IMG/VR virus record: IMGVR_UViG_3300014914_000473
Location: 1-23,463 of that record
Reading direction: 5' to 3' (one strand)
Length of the DNA stretch: 23,463 nucleotides
DNA from: a virus
Shown here: positions 7,760 through 14,818 of the stretch, in pieces
Layout of the letters: each line of letters begins with the position of its first letter
How positions within the stretch are numbered: the first letter of the stretch is position 1
Translations under genes and position numbers: made by a program
The notes under the pieces: model-generated
The model's database searches: none
Seen by the model: only the letters and a program-made list of their open reading frames with translations
What the model was told of the DNA's origin: nothing

Positions 7760-8473
7760 GTGTCTAAGAAAAATAAAAAATCAGTAGAGTTGATCCCTAA
7801 AGTTATTTTGGATGAGGATATGTTGGTTGAGTTGAATCGGCATTATGCTGCGCGGTTGGGGGACGAGGTACTAGGGAGGGAGTGCTTCTCGGATCCAAAG
7901 ATGGATAGCCATGTGTGCAATCCGCATGCGTTGCTGCCGGGTGATGTCGAGTGCAAACACTGTGGGCATGTCATAGGGCGTCCGTGTACGGTGACGTGTG
8001 ATGTGCATCATTTTTGCCTGGCGGTGTATGGTTATCGTTTGGGGGTTGGCGTCACTCCGAGAATGCGCAAGATCATGAAAGCGGTCAAGCATAACCTCAC
8101 GAGTCTTCCTTATACGGATCTGTACCAGTTGGTGGTAGAGCGGCATGCTTTGCAGGATGACAAGCCTGTGTCAATGGATGCAGGGGAGTCCTTGAAGGAC
8201 GAGGTACAGATGGAGTTGTCCGGTGTGGAGGATGTTGTTTCTTCAACAGGGGATTCTCCTTTGCATGCCCTTATAATGGATGATGCCGGTTTTGAGCTGG
8301 TGACAGTCAGGGAGGGCGCTGCTATTTATGGCTGCACCTACGTTATGCTGTATTCGTACGTGCAAAAAGGTCTTCTCAAAAAGTATAAAAAAGGTACTGC
8401 GATCTACCTTAGAAAACTTGACGTGGAAGCGCTGAAGGGCAGCAAATTGCCAAAGGACACTTCGAATGGATGA
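7760..8473 (+). CDS. Zinc-finger plus excisionase-type helix-turn-helix protein
   Basis: The product is 237 residues, starting at GTG 7760 with AGGAG at 7749-7753, six bases upstream. The middle has a Cys/His cluster, C65-x2-C68, C76 and C80 with nearby histidines (CKHCGHVIGRPCTVTC), suggesting a metal-binding knuckle. The C-terminus, residues ~181-226 (VTVREGAAIYGCTYVMLYSY, then VQKGLLKKYKKGTAIYLRKL), matches the layout of the MerR/excisionase-type helix-turn-helix with a wing: a first helix, a recognition helix, then a basic strand and 'LDVEALK'. It is likely a DNA-binding protein, perhaps for replication-origin or transcription control, in an operon with the clamp. The acidic ~130-165 stretch looks like a linker. 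The domain reading is by eye; the function is inferred. Confidence 0.6.
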   Translation: MSKKNKKSVELIPKVILDEDMLVELNRHYAARLGDEVLGRECFSDPKMDSHVCNPHALLPGDVECKHCGHVIGRPCTVTCDVHHFCLAVYGYRLGVGVTPRMRKIMKAVKHNLTSLPYTDLYQLVVERHALQDDKPVSMDAGESLKDEVQMELSGVEDVVSSTGDSPLHALIMDDAGFELVTVREGAAIYGCTYVMLYSYVQKGLLKKYKKGTAIYLRKLDVEALKGSKLPKDTSNG

Positions 8474-9041
8474 TCTGGTGAAAGTCGCTGAATTTGGTGA
8501 TAGGGACTCTATGGTTGAGGTGTACCAGAAGTTTTCCAGTTCAGCGCAGAAAGTTTTCTTTGATGTATCGTGTGCGACGGAGTGCGTGGAGGGAGCCAAA
8601 CGTTACCTATCCCCGGTGGTTCACGTAGACGGAGGTGTGGCTCTCGCTATTTCTGTGCTGGAGGCAATGGAGTACATCTCAGTACGACATGCTGAGCTTC
8701 GAAAACTTACAGTGGAGCCAAAGGTGACTCCGCTCAAGAATAGTGCACTGGTGGGGCTGGCCGGGTTGACGCTTGGTTCGGTTCATGACGAGTACACCCA
8801 TGTCAAGGAATTTAAAAGGGGATCTGTTGTAGTAGAACTACTTACAAAGGAAGTGGATGGCGTTGACATATTCCATCTTTGTTGTTGCAGGGAGTTTCTC
8901 GCTAGTACGGGCAATCTCCAGCGTGAGTTTCTGATCCAGCAGCGTGATCTCAGGGATCTTGCCATGGCACTCCTTACGGGGTGGACTTACTACCGGGACA
9001 ACTGGATTACGGATTCCCCTATTAAGAGTAGAAGGTGGTAA
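8466..9041 (+). CDS. Hypothetical protein
   Basis: The product is 191 residues, starting at ATG 8466 with an AAAGGA site at 8452-8457 and overlapping the upstream gene by eight bases. I do not recognise it. It begins with DDLVKVAEFGDRDSMVEVYQ, looks alpha/beta, and has a run of cysteines, HLCCCREF (about 136-143), which is not a standard metal site. There is no signal peptide or membrane helix. It sits directly before the polymerase gene, which points to a replication-associated role without defining it. Confidence 0.7.
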   Translation: MDDLVKVAEFGDRDSMVEVYQKFSSSAQKVFFDVSCATECVEGAKRYLSPVVHVDGGVALAISVLEAMEYISVRHAELRKLTVEPKVTPLKNSALVGLAGLTLGSVHDEYTHVKEFKRGSVVVELLTKEVDGVDIFHLCCCREFLASTGNLQREFLIQQRDLRDLAMALLTGWTYYRDNWITDSPIKSRRW

Positions 9042-9044
9042 TCC

Positions 9045-11249
9045 ATGTTTTTCTCTGATGTGAAAGTGCCCTCCACCTATATCCTGGCTGACAACCCGAA
9101 GAAGCTTGCGTGGTTGTCAGATCAGTTGCTGAATTCAGCGGAGTTCGCCTTTGATATCGAGACTAATTACCCGACTGGTGTTAATAAGAAAAAAGGACTA
9201 CCCCCGGATTATGTAGAGTTGGTGGCAGGAATTTCTTTTGCGTGGGGGCGCACACAGCTAGTGACTCCCTGGAAACCAGGGAATGCAGTGTATGTTCCTC
9301 TGATAAAATCGGATGATACACCTTTCTGGGGTAAAAGGCAGCACAGCGTTCTCGATACACTTCGGAAGATCCTGGAAAATGATATCCCAAAGGTTGCACA
9401 CAATGGGAAGTTCGATGTTCGAAAGCTGGCTATACTAGAGGCGTTTCGTACCCGAGGTCTTCTTTTCGATACGATGCTTGCACACGCATTGCTCGATGAG
9501 GAGAAGCTTGTTTCTTCGCATGCCTTGAAGTCTGATTTTAGTATCGATGGAAAACGTATAAAGATAGGCATCGCCGATGCGTACCTCGATGCTAACGCGA
9601 GTCTGTTTAAGGGGGACCTGAAAGACGCTCTTCGTTTCTATGATCCGCAGATGAAAAGGTACAGCAAGGTGCCGTTGAAGACTCTGTACCCCTATGCGTG
9701 TGCCGATGCGGACCTCACCCTGTCTCTCAAGTATGCGTTCTGGCCTCTGCTGGAAGAGGAAAAGCTCCTGCCGATCATGCAGGATCTGATCATGCCACTA
9801 CAGCATGCGCTAATGCTGATGGAGTTGCACGGAGTACCCCTCGATCTGGGTCGTGCACGTGAGGTTTTAGGGGAAACTGCGGCTACAATGCAGGAGTGTG
9901 AAGAGCCTATCTTCAAGATGTGTGGCACTAAGTTTAATCTGGGGAGTCCTAAGCAGCTTGGTGTGATGCTTTTTGAGACACTTGGCTTGCCGGGTGGTAA
10001 GAAGGACAAGGTAACCCATCAGTGGGTGACGAACTCGGAAGCCTTAAAAGCACTTAATCATCCGTTGTCGGAGCCACTGCTCAAGTTCAGACGTGCCCAG
10101 CAGATCCATGGTCTTTATGCTGAGCCTGCTCTCAAGAAGGTTGTTGAGGTTACAAACGAAGGCTACCTGGGATGGGTCCACCCCGAGTACTGGATGGATT
10201 CTGTTACCGGGAGACTGAAGCTTACTGACCCTAACCTGACAACACTTCCACGACCTGAAAACGGAGGTCTTGTTGTCAAGTCTATGTGGTGTGCTGACGA
10301 TGAGCACCGTTTTATCTTTAAGGATTTCTCACAGGTGGAGCTACGAGTAGCGGCTCATATCTCCAGGGAGCCTGTATGGATCGAAGGTTTCCATGCAGAC
10401 CATGATATGCACGCAGCTATGGCCGCGAGGATCTGGCACCCGCATTTAACTCCTGAGCAGGTGAAAGAGCATCACGGTGCAGACCGGTCGAAGGCGAAGA
10501 CTGTGAATTTTGGTATTATCTACGGACAGACTTTGTATTCTCTTTCTCAGCGCCTGGGTATCACCTACGAAGAAGCGGATACACTGGTTAACGTGGACTA
10601 CTTCGGGGCTGCTCCGGTGTTACGTCAGTGGATAGAGGATACGCACACGTTTGTGCGTAAGTACGGATACATGAATAACATCTTCGGACGTCGTAGACAT
10701 CTGCCCGACGCACAATTGCATATCCCTGAGTCAGTTCCTATGCCTTCATGGGACGATAGACCTTCATGTTACCGGAAGGGTCCTTACGCCACTTGGCTTG
10801 GGATGGAACCGCAGGATTTGTATACGATAGACACGCAGACTCTTCGTTCTCATCTGAAGTCTCAGAAGGGCTATGCGCACTGTAATAACTGTTCTCATTT
10901 ACATTCGTGCGTGATCAACAGGGAAGTAAAGTTTGTTAAGGGGAAGGTCGAGCGGGCTTTCCGTCAGTCGGTTAACAGTCCTATTCAGGGTTCTGCGGTG
11001 GACATGGCTTCGATGGCGTTATGTACGATCTCCCAGCAGCTGCAGCAGTATGATCTGCCTGCTGCTCCTATCCTGCATATACATGATGAGCTGGTGGTGT
11101 ATTCACACGTGAGTTGTGTAGATCAGGTGTGTGCGATTATGGACGAGGCAATGACTAGTGATCTGGTGCGCCGGACTGACTTCCTTGTGCCTTTGAAGGT
11201 AGATACTGAAATTGTTCAGCGTTGGTCAGACAAACACTCAAAGGAGTAG
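9045..11249 (+). CDS. polA: Family A DNA polymerase with 3'-5' exonuclease and a Cys-rich insertion
   Basis: The product is 734 residues, starting at ATG 9045 with a GAAGGTGG site six bases upstream. It lacks the N-terminal 5'-3' exonuclease domain of bacterial Pol I, as is usual for phage enzymes. The proofreading domain has Exo I FAFDIET (D37, E39), Exo II VAHNGKFDVRKL (D124) and Exo III YACAD (Y217, D221). The polymerase domain has motif A DFSQVELR (D427), O-helix RSKAKTVNFGIIYG (R481, K485, Y493) and motif C HIHDELVV (H680, D681). The nucleotide-selecting Phe of E. coli Pol I (NFG) is kept. Between GRRRHLPD (548-555) and ERAFRQSVNSPIQG (636-649) about 80 residues replace the roughly 13 of Pol I; this insert has C575, then C613-x2-C616-x5-C622. 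This is the likely replicative polymerase, acting with the clamp and clamp loader nearby. Confidence 0.95.
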   Translation: MFFSDVKVPSTYILADNPKKLAWLSDQLLNSAEFAFDIETNYPTGVNKKKGLPPDYVELVAGISFAWGRTQLVTPWKPGNAVYVPLIKSDDTPFWGKRQHSVLDTLRKILENDIPKVAHNGKFDVRKLAILEAFRTRGLLFDTMLAHALLDEEKLVSSHALKSDFSIDGKRIKIGIADAYLDANASLFKGDLKDALRFYDPQMKRYSKVPLKTLYPYACADADLTLSLKYAFWPLLEEEKLLPIMQDLIMPLQHALMLMELHGVPLDLGRAREVLGETAATMQECEEPIFKMCGTKFNLGSPKQLGVMLFETLGLPGGKKDKVTHQWVTNSEALKALNHPLSEPLLKFRRAQQIHGLYAEPALKKVVEVTNEGYLGWVHPEYWMDSVTGRLKLTDPNLTTLPRPENGGLVVKSMWCADDEHRFIFKDFSQVELRVAAHISREPVWIEGFHADHDMHAAMAARIWHPHLTPEQVKEHHGADRSKAKTVNFGIIYGQTLYSLSQRLGITYEEADTLVNVDYFGAAPVLRQWIEDTHTFVRKYGYMNNIFGRRRHLPDAQLHIPESVPMPSWDDRPSCYRKGPYATWLGMEPQDLYTIDTQTLRSHLKSQKGYAHCNNCSHLHSCVINREVKFVKGKVERAFRQSVNSPIQGSAVDMASMALCTISQQLQQYDLPAAPILHIHDELVVYSHVSCVDQVCAIMDEAMTSDLVRRTDFLVPLKVDTEIVQRWSDKHSKE

Positions 11250-11252
11250 TTT

Positions 11253-11294
11253 ATGTATAAGTTGAAAATGAAAGATGAGGTAAGAGATGCCTAA
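11253..11294 (+). CDS. 13-codon mini-ORF ahead of the lysozyme-like gene
   Basis: ATG at 11253 encodes MYKLKMKDEVRDA then TAA. It has an ideal ribosome site, AAGGAG at 11241-11246, six bases upstream. Its stop overlaps the next ATG (ATGCCTAA, 11287-11294). The next gene has only a weaker AGGTAAGAG site, so this mini-ORF may serve to bring ribosomes to it, or it may just be a by-product of a start change. A function as a peptide is not shown. Confidence 0.35.
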   Translation: MYKLKMKDEVRDA

Positions 11295-12216
11295 AGCACG
11301 TTGGGTAAAATGGAGGAGTGGCGGTGGTCCCCGCGTAAGAGGTAAGAACGGGTTCAACCCACCCAAACCGTGGGGTCCCTGGACGAAACTTCTCGGAGTG
11401 GTTGCACGCTGTGAGGGGGCACACGACACCGTAGTTATGTACGATGAGACCGGGGTAACCTGGGGGTTCATGCAATGGACCTTCAAGAGTGGTCGTCTCC
11501 AAAGATTACTGGAGAGTTTCAAGTCAATTGAGCACATCAATTTTGAGGAAGATACTCGTTTTAACCTTTTTGATTCCGTTTGTTGTGGCGCTAACGGTGT
11601 TCAGCGTTTCGAGCGTTTTGGTTTCAGGATCACCGGGGGTAAGTTCGTTGACCTGTCAACTGGCAAAGCTCTCAATATGAATAAGCGTGCAGATCAGAAA
11701 CGCTGTGCTAACATCTGCATGGGTCGAGTACGATATCCGAAGAATGTGAAGCAGCAGCGGTTGCACGCGCTGGGTTTGGCAAACTTGTTTGCGGGACTGG
11801 GCAGCAGTGTCGACGTGGCAGAAGCTCAGACTCATTTTGCGAAACAGGAGTTCCGGCGACAGCTGCGTTATAATCGCAAGCCGTTGAAGGGCAATAGTAT
11901 AGAATGGTTGCTAGGCGGGGATAGGGATAATCCAATGGATTTCTTGTGGGGTACTCCACTGCCTGCGTTATTCTTTACAAATTGGCAAAATCATCCTGCG
12001 GCTGCGTATCGGTTGTTTATGAAGGTGAGGAAAGCAGTAGATCCGAGTGATTCTCACGCTTACTTCCAGCATGCGTGGAAGGCGGTTAACCGATCCAAGT
12101 TTGGTAACTGGGGTTGGGGAAAACCTTCGAACAAGAGTCCTCGTGTATTGAGGATTAGGAGAGCAATTGTGGAATTCTACGGTTTGTCGAATAGTCAATT
12201 GCCTTTGTACAAGTAG
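11287..12216 (+). CDS. Lysozyme-like protein, probable peptidoglycan hydrolase
   Basis: The product is 309 residues. The first ~30 are basic and Pro/Gly-rich. Next comes LLGVVARCEGAHDTVVMYDE (35-54) followed by TGVTWGFMQWTFKSGRLQRL (55-74). The order Glu (E43), then a YD-x-x-G pair, then GFMQWT, resembles lysozyme-fold enzymes that cut the glycan of peptidoglycan, in which an early Glu is the general acid. The rest, to 309, is rich in Trp, Arg and Asn, with no recognised cell-wall-binding repeats. There is no signal peptide. It stands alone among replication genes, between polymerase and clamp loader, an unusual place for an endolysin. It may be an endolysin, a virion-associated lysin or an unrelated protein; I recognise the N-terminal pattern only. 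Confidence 0.45.
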   Translation: MPKARWVKWRSGGGPRVRGKNGFNPPKPWGPWTKLLGVVARCEGAHDTVVMYDETGVTWGFMQWTFKSGRLQRLLESFKSIEHINFEEDTRFNLFDSVCCGANGVQRFERFGFRITGGKFVDLSTGKALNMNKRADQKRCANICMGRVRYPKNVKQQRLHALGLANLFAGLGSSVDVAEAQTHFAKQEFRRQLRYNRKPLKGNSIEWLLGGDRDNPMDFLWGTPLPALFFTNWQNHPAAAYRLFMKVRKAVDPSDSHAYFQHAWKAVNRSKFGNWGWGKPSNKSPRVLRIRRAIVEFYGLSNSQLPLYK

Positions 12217-12232
12217 TAGGGGTTTTGCGTTA

Positions 12233-13330
12233 ATGCAATACTCAGTGAAATACCGACCTCACGTTTTTGCACACGTAGTGGGTCAGCCGGTGACGGTGAG
12301 AATACTTCTGAACTCTATTCGTATGGGTAGAGTTCCAGGGGCTATTCTATTCTCAGGCATACGGGGGACAGGCAAGACAACGCTGGCTCGTCTGTATGCG
12401 AGGGCACTAAACTGTGAGGACTTAATATCGTCTGGTGATCTGTGTGGTCAATGCCCTTCTTGCCGGGAGGAGACAGATACACATCCGTCTATTATTGAGA
12501 GGGATGCCGCTACTCACAACGGAGTGGATGACATCAGGGATTTGAATAGTCTGTTGCAACAGGTGGTATTGCATCGGTATCGTGTGGTGATTCTGGATGA
12601 GTGTCACATGCTTTCGAAGCAGGCACAGGCTGCGCTGTTGAAAATTCTGGAAGAGCCTCCGCCTAATACTGTGTTCCTGATGGTGACAACTGATCCCCAA
12701 AAGTTGGAGTCAACGATCAGATCGAGGTGTATCCAGGCACCACTGAGGACTCTTACCTCTGTCGATGTGGCCACCAATGTCAGGAATATCCTCCAGGCAG
12801 AAGGGAAGCAGTACACAGAGGACTTTGTAGAACAGTTGAGTATGTTGGGTGGAGGATCATTAAGGGACGTACAGCAGCTTCTGGAGGGTCTTGTACTGGC
12901 AGCAGGGGATGATGTCGTAGGTCTTGAGTTGTTAAGAGATTCGGTAGGGGTCATCTCCACTCAGGAGTATGGTGAGCTTGCAGAAGTACTGGATCATAGA
13001 AATTTAAGATTTTTTTTACAAGAAATTCGCAGGTGGTATAGCGAGGGAAGGGACGTAAGGTTCCTGTTTATGGAAGGGATTCCTGTGTTGTTACGGGACT
13101 TTATGATTTTCCTTAGTGGAGTTCCTGCGGGTACGGTGGAGATGCACACAGGGCTATCATACGGATCTCTTTCTTGTAACTTAAGATTACAGCTCTCTGA
13201 CGTGAGGCGAGTGGCTCATGAGTGGGAGGTGACGATGGAGTTTATGAGGTACACCCTCAACCCTGTTGTTATATGGAGCATGTTTGCCGCCAAGGTATGT
13301 TGTGAGTACGACCAAACTACCTTGGCATAG
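12233..13330 (+). CDS. dnaX: DnaX-like clamp loader ATPase (gamma/tau type)
   Basis: The product is 365 residues. I chose ATG 12233, where homology to DnaX begins (YSVKYRPHVFAHVVGQ), with an AGGGG site at 12218-12222; the frame is open to 12167 but that part overlaps the upstream gene. Motifs in order are Walker A GIRGTGKTT (42-50), a DnaX zinc module of C61, C71, C74 and C77, Walker B VVILDECHML (D122, E123), sensor 1 around MVTTDP, the SRC motif IRSRC (162-166) and a sensor 2 GGSLRD (~207-212). The protein is about the length of bacterial gamma without a long tau tail. It would open the beta-type clamp encoded at 6626. No separate delta or delta-prime gene is visible in the window, so it may act as a homo-oligomer or with host subunits. 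Confidence 0.92.
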   Translation: MQYSVKYRPHVFAHVVGQPVTVRILLNSIRMGRVPGAILFSGIRGTGKTTLARLYARALNCEDLISSGDLCGQCPSCREETDTHPSIIERDAATHNGVDDIRDLNSLLQQVVLHRYRVVILDECHMLSKQAQAALLKILEEPPPNTVFLMVTTDPQKLESTIRSRCIQAPLRTLTSVDVATNVRNILQAEGKQYTEDFVEQLSMLGGGSLRDVQQLLEGLVLAAGDDVVGLELLRDSVGVISTQEYGELAEVLDHRNLRFFLQEIRRWYSEGRDVRFLFMEGIPVLLRDFMIFLSGVPAGTVEMHTGLSYGSLSCNLRLQLSDVRRVAHEWEVTMEFMRYTLNPVVIWSMFAAKVCCEYDQTTLA

Positions 13331-13667
13331 CGAGTTCAAGTGTCCTCGGTGCTTACGTTGGTTGAGGAGGGGAGGCTCGGTTGAAACCGAGTCGTTTATT
13401 GAGGTAGTTTTTAAATGTGGTTTCTGCGGAATACACGAGCGAGTGAAGCTCGGTTTGAAAGAATGGAAGGACTTTACTGATGGACGAATTACAGAGACAA
13501 GCGTTAGCGGAAGTGACCGAGTTCTCAGGATCGAAAGGCGACCGCTGGGTGCTCGACGAGTCGTTACGAGAAAGAGCAGAGGCCCTGGTCGAAAAGTTTT
13601 CGGACGATCTAAGTCACGTACAGCTTCAGCACGTCGTGTTTCTAAGGGTGGTAGGGGCGTCAAGTAG
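13302..13667 (+). CDS. Small zinc-ribbon protein with basic tail, overlapping the metallopeptidase gene
   Basis: GTG 13302 begins a 121-residue frame that overlaps the end of dnaX by 29 bases, with CCAAGG just upstream. The first 59 residues form a compact zinc ribbon: CPRC (C14, C17) and CGFC (C39, C42) separated by a beta-rich stretch. The rest is strongly basic (about a quarter Arg/Lys, with Ser and Gly) and is encoded entirely over the 5' end of the next gene in a different frame. The ribbon half is well supported by its motif. The tail may be a real overprinted DNA- or RNA-binding extension, or the frame may run on by chance. No partner is known. Confidence 0.5.
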   Translation: MSTTKLPWHSEFKCPRCLRWLRRGGSVETESFIEVVFKCGFCGIHERVKLGLKEWKDFTDGRITETSVSGSDRVLRIERRPLGARRVVTRKSRGPGRKVFGRSKSRTASARRVSKGGRGVK

Positions 13668-14163
13668 TACATGGTACGGGAAATGTCAGCATGTAGGGCG
13701 TACGCCGAACGTGTTGATACCTCGTTACATTATGATGAAGCTGGGTCAGCTGGGGATGCTGGATCTTACTCAGCTACGGGGGATTGAAGCCGAGCTACTG
13801 GATTTGCGTTATATCATTACGATTAACGATACCGCTATTCAGGCGCGAGTTGGTAGTGGGCCGGGGGCATCGGAGTTGAAAGAGACTCTGGAAGTTATCA
13901 CTCTCTACCATGAGCTACTGCACATCCCCCCGGGTATGCTCAAGGGTTGCGTGGGGCATGACCGTAATGATTTCGCTAAGGTACTTCATCGCTTCGGTGT
14001 GTTCTGGGCAGATGGTATTGTGACGCCTCCGGGGGAGGCTCTGGCATCCTCCCAGGATGCTCAGACTTTAGTACGTGAGTTGCTTGACATGGGAATCACA
14101 TCAGGTGGACGGACAACGCCTTCCGGTCCCGCACCTAACTCAGGGGAGCCTGATGCCGAGTAA
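13480..14163 (+). CDS. Putative phage metallopeptidase (HExxH)
   Basis: The product is 227 residues, starting at ATG 13480 with GGAAGG at 13465-13470. Residues 141-148 read TLYHELLH, an HExxH zinc-protease motif (H144, E145, H148), and GHDRNDF (159-165) could supply a third ligand. The layout, with an N-terminal helical part, a middle strand region (ELLDLRYIITIND) and then HExxH near the C-terminus, resembles the small phage 'putative metallopeptidase' family often seen in phage early regions. Family members have no well-established substrate. The ~60 residues after the motif are low in structure and rich in Pro, Ser and Gly. Its 5' 188 bases are shared with the zinc-ribbon frame. Its stop overlaps the next start. 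Confidence 0.65.
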   Translation: MDELQRQALAEVTEFSGSKGDRWVLDESLRERAEALVEKFSDDLSHVQLQHVVFLRVVGASSSTWYGKCQHVGRTPNVLIPRYIMMKLGQLGMLDLTQLRGIEAELLDLRYIITINDTAIQARVGSGPGASELKETLEVITLYHELLHIPPGMLKGCVGHDRNDFAKVLHRFGVFWADGIVTPPGEALASSQDAQTLVRELLDMGITSGGRTTPSGPAPNSGEPDAE

Positions 14164-14818
14164 CTTTGGAATATCAGTGGTAGGCGGGGAAGTGAACTTT
14201 TCCCTGAACGAAGAGCTGGGTGAGGTTGATGTCCAGAAGATGCTTACGTTTCACGCAGAGGACATTGATGCGTTGTTGCGTACTCACTCTGCGGATCAGG
14301 CTTACTGGGAAGCTCTCGCATTGAGGTTGAAACTACGTTACGAGGAGTTTAAGGACATTTGGGTACGCAAGTGGTGGGCACGTGCAAACAGGTATTCCCG
14401 CGTAATGCTGGGGGCATACGGAGATAAGTCTCCCACTAACAGTGCAATAGAGGATATGGCGGTCCAATTGTACTCACAGGATGTCAGCGACACTGAACGT
14501 CAAAAGTTTGGAGTGATTGCACATGCGTTTGCCACCAAGAAGGGTACGTACCGAGGATCTCCTGACGAATACTACGTAGAGATGTTCGCGCAGTTGCTCC
14601 AGAATCCCTCATGGTTTTTTGAGAATGTAGTCACGATGGAGAAGAAGCTGGAGAGCGATTTTAATATCGTGCAGACAGTTGCGAAGCGATTAAATAGTCA
14701 GGCATTTCACTTGGATCTTTACGCTAAGTTACATGCACCTAAAAAAGGAAATATTGGCCCGATGGCCATTGACGAACGTGCCGTCCTGGACGGTATAGGA
14801 GGAAAAGTTTATGAGTAA
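14153..14818 (+). CDS. Hypothetical helical protein, possible recombination mediator
   Basis: The product is 221 residues. I chose ATG 14153, with an AGGGGAG site at 14142-14148 and an 11-base overlap with the previous gene; the frame is open to 14075. It is mostly helical: residues ~40-85 are long amphipathic stretches (YWEALALRLKLRYEEFKDIW, then VRKWWARANRYS), and near the C-terminus is WFFENVVTMEKKLESDFNIV. No catalytic motif is visible. It lies immediately before the candidate ssDNA-binding gene and RecA, the position of the mediator UvsY relative to gp32 and UvsX in T4-type systems, and has a comparable helical pattern near its end. That role is inference from order and shape; I do not recognise the family. 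Confidence 0.7.
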   Translation: MPSNFGISVVGGEVNFSLNEELGEVDVQKMLTFHAEDIDALLRTHSADQAYWEALALRLKLRYEEFKDIWVRKWWARANRYSRVMLGAYGDKSPTNSAIEDMAVQLYSQDVSDTERQKFGVIAHAFATKKGTYRGSPDEYYVEMFAQLLQNPSWFFENVVTMEKKLESDFNIVQTVAKRLNSQAFHLDLYAKLHAPKKGNIGPMAIDERAVLDGIGGKVYE

